64,000 bases of DNA from an uncultured Eubacterium sp. (GCA_944385025.1 CALWVQ010000042.1:62001-126000), one strand, 5' to 3'. Shown: positions 45,946 through 55,789, counted from the stretch's first letter. Notes: generated by a model from the letters alone, not told the origin. Translations and numbers: made by a program.

Positions 45946-46995
45946 TTATTTGCCGAACACGCCGTAATACATAATTGCTACGCCTACTGCACATCCGATT
46001 AAATTAACAAGTGAAAATACTATGCAAATCTTTTTTTCTTTCCAGCCGCACATTTCAAAGTGGTGGTGAATCGGAGCCATTTTAAACACGCGCTTGCCGT
46101 GAGTAAGTTTGAAATAGCCTATCTGAATAATATCGCTCATAGTTTCGCAAACGTAAACGATACCGATAGGAAGAAGAATAATAGGACATTTACACAGATA
46201 GCCCAGAGCAACTACCATACCGCCTAAAAACAGGGAGCCTGTGTCGCCCATAAATGTTTTGGCAGGGTTCCAGTTCCAACAAAGGAATCCAAGAACGCCT
46301 CCTAAAAGTGCGCCTGCAAAAATCTGCAAGCCTGAAAATGCCATCATTTGACCTATTATGATAAAGGACACGGCAACTGTTACCGTAACGGAAGAACAAA
46401 GTCCGTCGATGCCGTATGTTAAATTTACAGAATTTACACAGCCGTAAACGATAAAAAATGAAAGCACCCAAAATATAATTGCGGTGAAAATATTTTTCTC
46501 AAAATTTACGTTACCTACAAACGGAATATACCAGTATGTGTTATGTGAAAGCCACAAAGTGAGAATATAGCCGAATGTCATAACAAGCTGACCGAGAGTT
46601 TTTTGCTTTGCGGTAAGTCCTTTGTTTCTTTTAAGCTTGATTTTGATGAAATCATCTGTAAAGCCCACAAGTCCGAAACCGAGAGCCAAAACCAAACCGC
46701 CTACGATAAGAACCATATCGCGATGAGTCTGCTGATTTAAAATATCGTCGGTTTCAAGATTAACATTTAGAGCAAACACAGCGATAAGAGATGTGATTAC
46801 CACGGAAATGATAATGCCCGCAATAAACATAAGACCGCCCATATTGGGAGTGCCCTGCTTTGATTTATGCCAGCTTGGTCCGATGTCAAGAATTGTCTGA
46901 CCGAATTTAAGTTTTCTCAGCCAAGGAATGATAACAAATCCCAATGCCGCTGTTACGCCGAACGAAATTATAATACTGATAATTATACTAACCAT
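45946..46995 (-). CDS. mraY: Phospho-N-acetylmuramoyl-pentapeptide transferase
   Basis: A 349-residue membrane enzyme forming lipid I. Seen: KQGTPNMGGLMF, GFTDDFIKIKLKRNKGL with the catalytic Asp pair, NLTYGIDGLCS, FMGDTGSLFLGGM, and APIHHHFEMCGW. The ATG at 46995 overlaps the murF stop (TAATG). The GTG at 47007 is less likely. Confidence 0.97.
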   Translation of the reverse strand: MVSIIISIIISFGVTAALGFVIIPWLRKLKFGQTILDIGPSWHKSKQGTPNMGGLMFIAGIIISVVITSLIAVFALNVNLETDDILNQQTHRDMVLIVGGLVLALGFGLVGFTDDFIKIKLKRNKGLTAKQKTLGQLVMTFGYILTLWLSHNTYWYIPFVGNVNFEKNIFTAIIFWVLSFFIVYGCVNSVNLTYGIDGLCSSVTVTVAVSFIIIGQMMAFSGLQIFAGALLGGVLGFLCWNWNPAKTFMGDTGSLFLGGMVVALGYLCKCPIILLPIGIVYVCETMSDIIQIGYFKLTHGKRVFKMAPIHHHFEMCGWKEKKICIVFSLVNLIGCAVGVAIMYYGVFGK

Positions 46996-48350
46996 TATTT
47001 TCCCCACCTGTCATAAACTTTATGGATTACTTCCTCCAAAGCCATTCCTCTTGAGGCTTTGAATACTACCGCGTCGCCCTTTTCAAGAAACTTTGAAAGT
47101 TTATCCGAAAGGGCGTCTTTATTATCAAAATGCAAAGCATTTTTGATACCGTTTTCAACTGCTGAGTTGTGAATATATTTTGCCTGTTCTCCCACTGTAA
47201 AGAGATAATCAATTTTCTGTTTGGCTGCATATTCGCCAACCTTGGAGTGCGCCTCTTTTGAAAAGCCGCCAAGCTCCAGCATATCGGAAAAGACTGCAAT
47301 TTTTCTTTTACCGTTTGTATCGGCAAGGGTATTGATTGACGCTTTCATTGAATCAAGGCTTGCATTATAACAGTCCTCAATAATGGTAATGCCGTTAAAA
47401 TCAACAACTTTTTGGCGCATACCCTCGGGCTGATAGTGTGATAGTGCGTCTGCACACGCTTCAGGCTCAATATCAAGAAAATAACCTACTGCAAAAGCAG
47501 AAAGAGCGTTATAAACGTTATGAATTCCTATTGTCGGGATTGTAACAGCCTGACTTTTGCCGTAAAAATCAATTACAAAATAGGTACTGCCGTTTTTCTG
47601 CTCAACATCTCTTGCTTTAAAATCTCCGTTATCAATCCCGAAAAACACGATATTATAATCATCATTTTTTACGGTAGCAAGCATATCGTTATCGCCGTTT
47701 AGAATTACTGTTGAACCTTTTTCAAGTCCGTCAAATATTTCCAGCTTTGCTTTAAGTATGCCCTCTCTTGAGCCGAAATTTTCAATATGTGACGTTCCGA
47801 CATTTGAAATTAAAGCAATAGTGGGCTTTGCCGCAGTTGACAGCCTGTGTATTTCGCCGAAATGGTTCATTCCCATTTCTATAACAGCCGCCTGTGTACT
47901 GCCGTCAATTTGAAAAAGCATTTGAGGCAAACCGATTTCGTTATTAAGATTACCTTGAGTCTTTATTGATTTGTATTTTGAGCTAACTACAAGATAGGTA
48001 AACTCTTTTGTAGTAGTTTTTCCCACAGAGCCTGTAAGACCCACTAAATGAAGATTAAATTTTGAACGGTAGTAGCCGCCTAAATCGAGAAGCGCCTTTG
48101 ATGTATTTTCTACCATTACGTAATTACCGTTTAAGCCTTCAACGGCTTTGTGAATCATAACAGCGGCCGCTCCCTTTTCAAGAGCCTCTTCGGCAAAGCT
48201 GTGACCGTCAAAACGCTCGCCTTTTATACAAATAAAAAGACAGCCTTTTGTTATCTTTCTTGTATCAATACAAACGCCGTTTATTTCACATTCACCGCTG
48301 AATGTTCCGCCGCAGGCATTTGCTATTTCGCTTAATTTTAAGGTTTCCAT
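46995..48350 (-). CDS. murF: UDP-MurNAc-tripeptide D-Ala-D-Ala ligase
   Basis: A 451-residue ATP-dependent ligase completing the pentapeptide. Seen: N-terminal CLFICIKGERFDGH, P-loop GLTGSVGKTTTKE, EMGMNHFGEI, NVGTSHIENFGSREGI, and ISEDCYNAS-like IIEDCYNASLDSM. Only 2 bases separate it from murE. Confidence 0.96.
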   Translation of the reverse strand: METLKLSEIANACGGTFSGECEINGVCIDTRKITKGCLFICIKGERFDGHSFAEEALEKGAAAVMIHKAVEGLNGNYVMVENTSKALLDLGGYYRSKFNLHLVGLTGSVGKTTTKEFTYLVVSSKYKSIKTQGNLNNEIGLPQMLFQIDGSTQAAVIEMGMNHFGEIHRLSTAAKPTIALISNVGTSHIENFGSREGILKAKLEIFDGLEKGSTVILNGDNDMLATVKNDDYNIVFFGIDNGDFKARDVEQKNGSTYFVIDFYGKSQAVTIPTIGIHNVYNALSAFAVGYFLDIEPEACADALSHYQPEGMRQKVVDFNGITIIEDCYNASLDSMKASINTLADTNGKRKIAVFSDMLELGGFSKEAHSKVGEYAAKQKIDYLFTVGEQAKYIHNSAVENGIKNALHFDNKDALSDKLSKFLEKGDAVVFKASRGMALEEVIHKVYDRWGK

Positions 48351-48352
48351 AA

Positions 48353-49789
48353 TCAGTCCTGTTTAGCAAGTATTTCGGCTACTGCTTCTCTTTCGTCAAA
48401 ATGAATTGTGCCTGTTGGCAAAATTTGATATGTTTCGTGGCCCTTGCCTGCAAGGAGAATAATATCGTCTTTCTTTGCGTGTTCGATTGCATATGCAATA
48501 GCCTCTTTACGATTTTCAACTACCGTATAAGGTGTTTTAACGCCTTTCATTCCCTCAAGAATATCCTGAATTATTGCTGAAGGATTTTCACTTCTTGGAT
48601 TATCCGACGTAACAATGCAGTAGTCGGAAAGTTCTGCGGCAATTTTGCCCATTTTCGGACGCTTTGTTTTATCTCTGTCTCCGCCGCAGCCGAAAAGAGT
48701 AACTACTCTGCCCTTTGCAATTTCTTTAAGGGATGAAATTATATTTTCAAGACCGTCGGGAGAATGAGCGTAGTCAATGATAATAGTAAAATCTCTGTCA
48801 CAGGGGACAACCTCTATTCTGCCCTTAACACCCTTTGACTTGCTGATTGCCATAAGCACCTGCTCAAAGGAAATTCCAAGAGCGAGAGCGCAGGAAGCTG
48901 CACACAGGGAGTTGTAAACAGAAAATCTGCCGGGAATCGGGCAGGAACATCTGCCTATTTTATCACCCACAAGCTCATATTCAACCCCGTTTGATTTAAA
49001 TGTTACATTTTTAGCCACATATGTTGCGTCATTTCTGTTTACAGCATATGTTACCACTTTATCAAAATTAAGTCCCTCAATTATTTTAAGTCCGTTTTCA
49101 TCGTCTGCATTTGTAACGGCAATATCACAGTTTTCAAAAAGAAGTCTTTTTGCATTAAAGTAATTTTCCCAAGTTTTATGATAATCAAGGTGATCCTGTG
49201 TAAGATTTGTAAAAGCGCCCACTGCAAATCTTACGCCGTTTACTCTGCCCTGTGCCAAGGCCTGCGAAGATACTTCCATTACGCAGTATTCACAGCCTGC
49301 CTCTACCATTTGTGAAAACAGTTTTTGAAGCTCGTAAGGGTCAGGAGTTGTATATTTAGCAGGATACGCCTCGTCACCTATCATATTTTGAACCGTTCCG
49401 ATAAGTCCGACCTTTTTGCCGACATTTTCCAAAATCTGCTTAATGAGAAAAGTTGTTGTAGTTTTTCCGTTTGTACCTGTAAGACCGATAAGCTTCAATT
49501 TTTCGGCAGGATTTGAGAAAAAGTTTGCACAGATATAGGAAAAAATTCCTCTTGTATTCTCAACGATTACTTGATTGTCAAGACCCATATCTTTTTCAAC
49601 AACTACTGCACAGGCGCCTTTAGTCAGCATTTCACCTGCAACGCTGTGACCGTCGAAAGCCGCACCCTTGATACATACAAAAAGCGAGCCTTCTTTAACA
49701 AGTCTTGAATCCTGTGTTACGTCAAGAACATCAATGTCGCTGTACTCATTGAGCACTTTTATTCCCTTTAAAATCTGTGATAGTTTCAT
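48353..49789 (-). CDS. murE: UDP-MurNAc-L-Ala-D-Glu:meso-DAP ligase
   Basis: A 478-residue ligase adding the third stem residue. Start MKLSQILKG at 49789 follows AAAGGAG. P-loop GLTGTNGKTTTTF, the TTPDP segment, FTNLTQDHLDYH. The C-terminal substrate motif is DNPRSENP, the form associated with meso-diaminopimelate rather than L-lysine. This predicts DAP-type peptidoglycan and a need for a DAP epimerase, relevant to the CarB-DapF fusion. Confidence 0.95.
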   Translation of the reverse strand: MKLSQILKGIKVLNEYSDIDVLDVTQDSRLVKEGSLFVCIKGAAFDGHSVAGEMLTKGACAVVVEKDMGLDNQVIVENTRGIFSYICANFFSNPAEKLKLIGLTGTNGKTTTTFLIKQILENVGKKVGLIGTVQNMIGDEAYPAKYTTPDPYELQKLFSQMVEAGCEYCVMEVSSQALAQGRVNGVRFAVGAFTNLTQDHLDYHKTWENYFNAKRLLFENCDIAVTNADDENGLKIIEGLNFDKVVTYAVNRNDATYVAKNVTFKSNGVEYELVGDKIGRCSCPIPGRFSVYNSLCAASCALALGISFEQVLMAISKSKGVKGRIEVVPCDRDFTIIIDYAHSPDGLENIISSLKEIAKGRVVTLFGCGGDRDKTKRPKMGKIAAELSDYCIVTSDNPRSENPSAIIQDILEGMKGVKTPYTVVENRKEAIAYAIEHAKKDDIILLAGKGHETYQILPTGTIHFDEREAVAEILAKQD

Positions 49790-49802
49790 AATTAAGACTC
49801 CT

Positions 49803-52073
49803 TTAGTCAAGAACTGACTGCGTATTTTTGAAATATACTGTTACAACAGTACCCTGCTCAACCTCTGTAGATTTATCATCACTTTGTCTGTATGCGATAA
49901 CGGAACCGCTGGTAAGGTCGTTACCGCTTACTTGAATGTTTAAGTTATTGCTCTTTGCCAAGCTCTTTGCCTCGTTTACTGTTAATCCCGTAAAGTCAGG
50001 CACCTTGGTTAGCTTCTTGTCTGTATCCTCGGTATAAAGATAAAGCGTGCCGCCCTTTGGTATTGTTGACGAGCTTGACGGGAATTGACGCAGTACCTTG
50101 TCACCGTTTCCGATTACCTGTGCCTTTAAGCCGTACTGTTCGATAGTTGTTTTTGCATCTTCAAGTGACTGGTCAACTACGTTGGGAGCATAGTCGGATA
50201 CGTTTTCAAGCTCTTCCTCGCTGTATGTAGGCTCAATACCCAAGACAGACATTGACTCCTCAATAACCTCTGCGGCAATAGGTGCACAAAGTGCGCCGCC
50301 GCCTAAATCCTGATTAGGTTCATCAACAATGATGATCATTGCAATTTCGGGATTGTCTGTTGGTGCGATAGCCGCAAAAGACACGATATACTTATCTCCC
50401 TCGCCCTCTGCTGACTCACCTAACTTTGTTGACGTACCTGTTTTACCGCCTACGCTGTAACCGGCAACGTAACCGTTTTTACCTGTACCGTTATCTACTA
50501 CTGATTTCATCATCTGACGTACTTTTTCAGATGTTTCCTCGCTGATTACCTGACGTACAACCGTAGTTTCCGTTTTGCTGACTGTTTTTCCTTCAGCGTC
50601 AACAATTGAAGAAACAAGATAAGGCTTTACAAGTTTGCCGCCGTTAGCAATGGCACAAAGTCCCGTGCAAACCTGAATAGGCGTAAGTGAGTTTGTCTGA
50701 CCGAATGATGCAGAAGAAAGCTCAACTATACCGTACTGGTCCTCTTTGTAGTACTGCGGCTCTGCCTCGCCCAAAAGGTCGATACCCGTCGTCTGCGTAA
50801 AGCCAAATGCGTCAAAATACTTGTAGTAATTATGAACGCCAAGCTTTTGTCCGACCGTGATAAAAAACGGGTTACAGGAATTTTCAAGTCCCTGGGTAAA
50901 AGTCTGCAAGCCGTGTCCGGGGTGGTAGTGACAATTCATTTTGTACTTATCTACCTGTATTGAACCTGTGCAGTTATATGTGGTGTCAAGAGAAACAACA
51001 TTTTCCTCCAGCGCCGCGCAGGCGATAAATGTTTTGAAAACAGAACCGGGAACATATGTATCACTTACAGTAAAGTTTCTCCACTGATTTTGGATAGCAG
51101 TGCTTTGATATGCCTCTTTTTCTTCCTCGTCCTTAACCTCCTTAAGCTCGTTTATGTACTTGCTGTAAGTGAGGGTGTAAGGGTCGTTGCAGTCGTAATC
51201 AGGAAGAGATGCCATAGCAAGTACAGCGCCTGTATTGCAGTTCATTATAACACCGTAAGCGCCTTTTGCCTGATATTGCTCCAATGTATCCCGAAGTCCT
51301 TTTTCAAGATAATACTGAACCGTTTGATTAATTGTGGTAACGAGAGAATTACCGTCAGTTGCCTCCACGGTAGTTTCATACTCGCTGGCAATATCGTTTG
51401 AAAAGGCATCCTTTGCAGTAATCACTCTGCCGTTTACACCGGTAAGCTCTTCGTCATAGTAGGCTTCAAGTCCCGAAAGTCCCTGATCGTCAGCGCCTGT
51501 AAAACCAATTACGGTTGAGGCAAGAGAATCGTATGGATAATATCTTTTTGTTGTCTGCTCCATTCCGATGCAGTTTAAATCATTTTCTGAAATAAACTCA
51601 CTGATTTTCTCTTTGACGTTATTTTCGACTTTTTTCTCAATTATCTCATATCTGTTGTCAGCTTTGGTTTTTTCGAGGAGTTTTTCTTTTTCCTCGTCAT
51701 CATACTCAAAAAGTTCGCTGAAGAAATCTACTATCAAATTTCGTCTTTCTTCGCTCTTTTTTTCCTTTGCGGCAATCTGCTCTGCCGTATCTGTTTCGAG
51801 TATTTCAAGGTCTACTACTTTAGGGTCAAGGTAAATATTCCAAACGGTTGCAGATTTTGCAAGAACATTTCCCTCTGCGTCGTATATCGTACCTCGCATT
51901 GCGGAAATTTCCGTATCTGCCATTTGCTGTGATTCCGCTTTCTGTGAAAGTTCCTCTCCCCTTACTACCTGCAAATACAAAACTCTTACTGCATTTGTGC
52001 TGAGAAGAAAGACGATTACCACACCCAGTATCAGCAATCTTTTAAGCATATTTTTGCTTGTGTTGATTTTCAT
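49803..52073 (-). CDS. Class-B penicillin-binding protein with PASTA domains (SpoVD/FtsI-like)
   Basis: A 756-residue transpeptidase. N-terminal membrane helix (about 12-30), dimerisation/pedestal domain (MRGTIYDAEGNVLA), transpeptidase with active Ser344 in PGSVFKTF, SCN in ENSCNPFF, and KTG at Lys544 in GGKTGTST. Two C-terminal PASTA domains (about 630-750) follow. SpoVD of Bacillus has one PASTA domain and PBP2B has two, so the exact role (septal or cortex) is undecided. Partner of the FtsW-type polymerase. Confidence 0.92.
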   Translation of the reverse strand: MKINTSKNMLKRLLILGVVIVFLLSTNAVRVLYLQVVRGEELSQKAESQQMADTEISAMRGTIYDAEGNVLAKSATVWNIYLDPKVVDLEILETDTAEQIAAKEKKSEERRNLIVDFFSELFEYDDEEKEKLLEKTKADNRYEIIEKKVENNVKEKISEFISENDLNCIGMEQTTKRYYPYDSLASTVIGFTGADDQGLSGLEAYYDEELTGVNGRVITAKDAFSNDIASEYETTVEATDGNSLVTTINQTVQYYLEKGLRDTLEQYQAKGAYGVIMNCNTGAVLAMASLPDYDCNDPYTLTYSKYINELKEVKDEEEKEAYQSTAIQNQWRNFTVSDTYVPGSVFKTFIACAALEENVVSLDTTYNCTGSIQVDKYKMNCHYHPGHGLQTFTQGLENSCNPFFITVGQKLGVHNYYKYFDAFGFTQTTGIDLLGEAEPQYYKEDQYGIVELSSASFGQTNSLTPIQVCTGLCAIANGGKLVKPYLVSSIVDAEGKTVSKTETTVVRQVISEETSEKVRQMMKSVVDNGTGKNGYVAGYSVGGKTGTSTKLGESAEGEGDKYIVSFAAIAPTDNPEIAMIIIVDEPNQDLGGGALCAPIAAEVIEESMSVLGIEPTYSEEELENVSDYAPNVVDQSLEDAKTTIEQYGLKAQVIGNGDKVLRQFPSSSSTIPKGGTLYLYTEDTDKKLTKVPDFTGLTVNEAKSLAKSNNLNIQVSGNDLTSGSVIAYRQSDDKSTEVEQGTVVTVYFKNTQSVLD

Positions 52074-52173
52074 AACTACCTTCCTTCCCGCAATTGTTAT
52101 CTTATTTAATAAAAAACTATATGAGAGTTAGAATTCTAACTCTCAATATTGTACGCAATTTATATTTATATTA

Positions 52174-52698
52174 TTACTTTCCTGTTTCAGCCATAAGCTT
52201 TTCCATAGCAATTTGCCTTTGCTGTTTATACTCAGAAACATTGACATATACTATCTGATTTGACTGCACTTTAGACATACCCAGTTCTTCTACTGCGTAC
52301 TTGTCTATCATACTCATTGACACAAGAGCATCAAGCTCGCTGTTAATCCTTGTGTTTTCACTCTCGGCGACAGCAAGCTGGGTTTCAAGATTGGATATTT
52401 CGTGGGTCAGTTCATTTTTCTTCGCATTAGTGCTTAATACGGAGAAAAACATAGCAATAGTCAAAAGCGATGTAACGCCTATTACAGCAGCTTTACGCAG
52501 TCCGATTTTCTGTTCCTGCAAAAGCTGGCTGCGGCTTTTTCGCTTACTGTTGCCTCTTACCTTAAAATCTCTTTTGGTATCGGGCTTATAAGCAGGGGCA
52601 GCAGATGACCTGGTAAGGTTAAACGCCTCAACAGCGTAGGACGTGTCACCTGCATAAGAATATCTTCTGAAATCGCCTGTGTTAGTCATCTTACTCAC
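52174..52698 (-). CDS. FtsL-like septum-formation protein
   Basis: A 174-residue single-pass protein. Basic cytoplasmic part residues 1-67 (RDFKVRGNSKRKSRSQ), membrane helix about 70-90, then a leucine-heptad coiled coil (about 95-125: ELTHEISNLETQLAVAES). Its position between rsmH and the PBP gene is that of ftsL. Sequence conservation is low in this family, so the call rests on topology and place. Confidence 0.78.
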   Translation of the reverse strand: MSKMTNTGDFRRYSYAGDTSYAVEAFNLTRSSAAPAYKPDTKRDFKVRGNSKRKSRSQLLQEQKIGLRKAAVIGVTSLLTIAMFFSVLSTNAKKNELTHEISNLETQLAVAESENTRINSELDALVSMSMIDKYAVEELGMSKVQSNQIVYVNVSEYKQQRQIAMEKLMAETGK

Positions 52699-52719
52699 CT
52701 CTTTCTTTTGATTTAAAAA

Positions 52720-53631
52720 TTAAAACTTCTCAAAAACACGCAGCCTTGAGGAGCGTGCTCTGGGATTGATTTCAAGCTCTTTTTGGGACGGTGCAACAGC
52801 TTTGAACACCTTTCCTTTGGGCTTATTTCCGCATACGCATACAGGAAATTCCTTTGGACAGGTACAGCCTTTGCACCACTCGTTAAACTTTTCCTTTACT
52901 ATTCTGTCTTCAAGAGAATGGAATGTTATTACGGCAATTCTTCCGCCGCTGTTAAGGCAGTCAAAAGCGTCGTCAAGAGTGCTTTTCAGCACGTCAAGTT
53001 CACCGTTAACCTCAATGCGTATTGCCTGAAAAGTTTTACGCGCAGGGTGACTGTCTCTCATTGCCTTTTGCGGCAATGACGCTTTTATAATATCCACAAG
53101 CTCAAAGGTGGTTTCAATAGGTTTGTCCTGCCTCGCCTTAACTATATTTGAGGCAATTTTACGTGCGAATTTCTCCTCGCCGTATTTAAAAATAACGTCT
53201 GCCAACTCGGTTTCGCTGTAAGTATTTACAACGTCTTTTGCACTTAATCCCGTTTTGCTCATTCGCATATCGAGAGGAGCGTCTTTATGGAAAGAAAAAC
53301 CTCTGTCAGCAGTATCAAGCTGAAAAGAGCTTACGCCCAAATCAAGCAGTACGCCGTCAATCTTGTCTATATTAAGGCTTTTAAGTATTGATTTAATATG
53401 TGAAAAATTATCGTGAACTATTGTCACGTTTTTTCTGTCGCCCAAGCGTTCATTAAGTACTGTAATGGCATCGGGGTCCTGGTCCACTGCAATTAGCTGT
53501 TTTGCAGTTTTTGAAATTTCAGAGGAATGACCTCCGCCCCCTGCAGTACCGTCAAGTATTACTTTTTCGCTGTTTAAGTCCAGAGCTTCTATCGCCTCGT
53601 CAAACAAGACGCTTTTATGAACAAACTCCAT
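52720..53631 (-). CDS. rsmH: 16S rRNA (cytosine-1402-N4)-methyltransferase
   Basis: A 303-residue SAM-dependent methyltransferase of the ribosomal P site. Seen: HKSVLFDEAI, DGTAGGGGHSSEI, VLLDLGVSSFQLD, RGFSFHKDAPLDMRM, ITFHSLEDRIVK. Start overlaps the mraZ stop (TAATG). Confidence 0.97.
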   Translation of the reverse strand: MEFVHKSVLFDEAIEALDLNSEKVILDGTAGGGGHSSEISKTAKQLIAVDQDPDAITVLNERLGDRKNVTIVHDNFSHIKSILKSLNIDKIDGVLLDLGVSSFQLDTADRGFSFHKDAPLDMRMSKTGLSAKDVVNTYSETELADVIFKYGEEKFARKIASNIVKARQDKPIETTFELVDIIKASLPQKAMRDSHPARKTFQAIRIEVNGELDVLKSTLDDAFDCLNSGGRIAVITFHSLEDRIVKEKFNEWCKGCTCPKEFPVCVCGNKPKGKVFKAVAPSQKELEINPRARSSRLRVFEKF

Positions 53632-54086
53632 TATTCCCTGTTCCCTTTCAGCTTGTCCATCATATCGTACATACCAAGGCTATGGTCATAGCTGTTATAG
53701 AATTTATCGTATTCTTCAGTATTCCAAATCTCGATAAACTTACCTTTTCCTTTGAACACTACGGTAGTATCGTTTGAAAGAAGAGCCTCATCTTTAAGGC
53801 GCTGATTAACGGTAAATCTGCCTTGTGAGTCCAAAACTGCCTCTTCAGCATTATCAAAAAGAGAGGTAATAGCGTCATACTTTTCGTTTTCGGTACCGTT
53901 TTGAGTAGCCTCGTAAGTAGCATTAAACTGCTCTTCCGGATACAGAGTAAGGCACTTACATCCTCTTACGGTAACAGCAACCATATAAAATTCCTTACCC
54001 AAACGCTCTCTCCACTTGGTAGGAATAGAAAGACGACCCTTTGAATCCAGCTTATAGCCTTCAAGGGTACCTACAAGTAAGCGCAT
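53631..54086 (-). CDS. mraZ: MraZ transcriptional regulator
   Basis: A 151-residue protein with two SpoVT/AbrB-like halves: LDSKGRLSIPTKWRE and LDSQGRFTVNQRLKDE, each with the DxxGR motif. It represses the dcw operon in other bacteria. Start MRLLVGTLEG at 54086 follows GGAGAGAAAG. First gene of the operon, preceded by a consensus promoter and TGGRA repeats that may be its operator. Confidence 0.95.
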   Translation of the reverse strand: MRLLVGTLEGYKLDSKGRLSIPTKWRERLGKEFYMVAVTVRGCKCLTLYPEEQFNATYEATQNGTENEKYDAITSLFDNAEEAVLDSQGRFTVNQRLKDEALLSNDTTVVFKGKGKFIEIWNTEEYDKFYNSYDHSLGMYDMMDKLKGNRE

Positions 54087-54122
54087 ATCTTTCTCTCCTT
54101 TCACAAGTTTAAGGCAATTCAT

Positions 54123-54160
54123 TTGGGATTTAGATGGAATTAATGGGATTTTATTGGAAT
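54123..54160 (-). promoter_or_regulatory. Candidate MraZ operator: four spaced TGGRA repeats
   Basis: On the + strand TGGGA (54124), TGGAA (54135), TGGGA (54144) and TGGAA (54155), spaced 9-11 bases, lie in the leader just downstream of the dcw promoter. MraZ boxes in other bacteria are direct TGGGN repeats about 10 bases apart. Here they are on the strand opposite to transcription. Confidence 0.55.
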
Positions 54161-54175
54161 TTCCGCCTTTTCTTA

Positions 54176-54204
54176 ATTATATAAGGGCGTAAAGATATTG
54201 TCAA
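54176..54204 (-). promoter_or_regulatory. Sigma-A promoter of the dcw operon
   Basis: Minus strand TTGACA (54204-54199), 17-base spacer, TATAAT (54181-54176); mraZ starts 90 bases downstream. Confidence 0.88.
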
Positions 54205-54269
54205 GAAATTTTTTTCTGACTGATATATTTGTAACGGAATTGTAACACTTTATAAATTCGTATTTTTTA

Positions 54270-54298
54270 TTGTTACGGGGAAAGAATTATGCTATAAT
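54270..54298 (+). promoter_or_regulatory. Promoter of the GPH symporter gene
   Basis: TTGTTA (54270-54275), 17-base spacer, TATAAT (54293-54298), divergent from the dcw promoter. Confidence 0.7.
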
Positions 54299-54330
54299 TC
54301 TTACTATAAAATAAAAAAGAGGAATTAAAT

Positions 54331-55725
54331 ATGGGCGATTACAAATCTACCTGGCGTGAAAAAATAGGATACGGCGTAGGCGCCATAGGTCTTGACTTGA
54401 GTTACGGACTTTTTTACTCCTACCTATCCTATTATCTGTCCAGCGTATTGGGGTTAAAAGAAGGTTTTCTGCTTCTTCTTACCCCTCTTGCAAGAATATG
54501 GGACGGCATCAACGACCCTATGATGGGAACTATCGTTGACAGTACAAAAACAAAAATGGGCAAATACAGACCGTGGATACTGATAGGTACCGCTTCTAAT
54601 GCCATTGTACTTTCCCTTTTGTTCACAAGCTTTGGAATGAGCGGAACAAAGCTCTATATATACATAGGTTTTATGTATGTACTTTGGGGAATGACGAATA
54701 CTATGGCAGACATTCCCTACTGGTCAATGGTACCGTCGTTTACCACAGACCCTAAGGACAGAAACCTTGTGGCAACAGTAGCCAGAACATTTTCCGGTTT
54801 AGGTCAGGGAATTATAACAGTATTAACACCGTACATACTTCCTATGCTTTCATCAGGAATGAAAACTGAAAAAGGCTACTCTGCATCAGGCTTTTCAAAA
54901 TGGGCAATAATATGTGCCGTTTTGCTTGTAACTTTTGCATTAATATGCGTACTTTCCACAAAAGAAAAGCACGTTGTTTACAACAGCGGCGAAAAGTTTT
55001 CGTTTAAAAAGATGTTTCAGGTTATAGCTAAAAACGACCAGCTTGTTGTATTCATCGTTTTTGCTATGGTTTCAAATACAGGCTGGTATCTTACAAGTTC
55101 CACCGCTGTTTATTACTTCACCGACGTACTTGGCGACCCTACAAAACAAAGTCTGTTTTCTGCAATCGGAGCAGTCGGCTCCGTTTTAGGACTGCTTGTA
55201 ATTCCTGTGCTTTCAAAATGTTGGAGCAAGAGAAAAATTTATCAATTTTCCCTTATCCTGACCATAGCGGGATACGGACTAATGTACCTGTTTGGTCCTA
55301 TTCTGAATATCACGATTATGCTTGATATATGCTATATCCTTGCGTCAATCGGAATAGGCTCAATGTTTGTGGCACAGACTATTTTCCTTGCAGACATTGT
55401 TGACTACGGCGAATACAAAAACAACGAAAGAAACGAGTCCATCACTTTCTCTATGAAGGGCTTTTTACAGAAGCTTGCGTACACAGTTCAAACTGTTATT
55501 CTTTTCGGCGGACTTAAGCTTGTTGACTACAATACTCAAATTAAAGAAGGAGTTATTAACGATTCGGCAAAAACAGCTATCGGCATAATCGCTTTCGGTA
55601 TTCCGCCTGTGCTTGTTCTTATTTCTCTTATTGTTTTCTCCACCAAATTCAAAATTCACGGCGAACTTGCCGATAAGGTTCACGACTACATAGTTGAAAA
55701 AAGAACTTCAGAAGAATCAAAATAA
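54331..55725 (+). CDS. GPH-family sugar:cation symporter (MelB-like)
   Basis: A 464-residue MFS-type transporter with 12 helices. GPH features: YGVGAIGLDLSYGLFYSYLSYY at the N-terminus (split here across the motif), RIWDGINDPMMGTIVDSTKTK with the Asp residues used for cation coupling in MelB, KYRPWILIG, and DIVDYGEYKNNER. Substrates of the family are glycosides, pentosides and hexuronides; which is unknown. GAGGAATTAAAT precedes the ATG. Confidence 0.9.
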   Translation: MGDYKSTWREKIGYGVGAIGLDLSYGLFYSYLSYYLSSVLGLKEGFLLLLTPLARIWDGINDPMMGTIVDSTKTKMGKYRPWILIGTASNAIVLSLLFTSFGMSGTKLYIYIGFMYVLWGMTNTMADIPYWSMVPSFTTDPKDRNLVATVARTFSGLGQGIITVLTPYILPMLSSGMKTEKGYSASGFSKWAIICAVLLVTFALICVLSTKEKHVVYNSGEKFSFKKMFQVIAKNDQLVVFIVFAMVSNTGWYLTSSTAVYYFTDVLGDPTKQSLFSAIGAVGSVLGLLVIPVLSKCWSKRKIYQFSLILTIAGYGLMYLFGPILNITIMLDICYILASIGIGSMFVAQTIFLADIVDYGEYKNNERNESITFSMKGFLQKLAYTVQTVILFGGLKLVDYNTQIKEGVINDSAKTAIGIIAFGIPPVLVLISLIVFSTKFKIHGELADKVHDYIVEKRTSEESK

Positions 55726-55730
55726 ACGCA

Positions 55731-55770
55731 AAAAAATCCCGATACACAAATGTGTATCGGGATTTTTAAT
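55731..55770 (+). terminator. Bidirectional terminator
   Basis: AAAAATCCCGATACACA / TGTGTATCGGGATTTTT, between the convergent symporter and coiled-coil genes. Confidence 0.9.
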
Positions 55771-55789
55771 CTCTTGTTAATTATTATAT

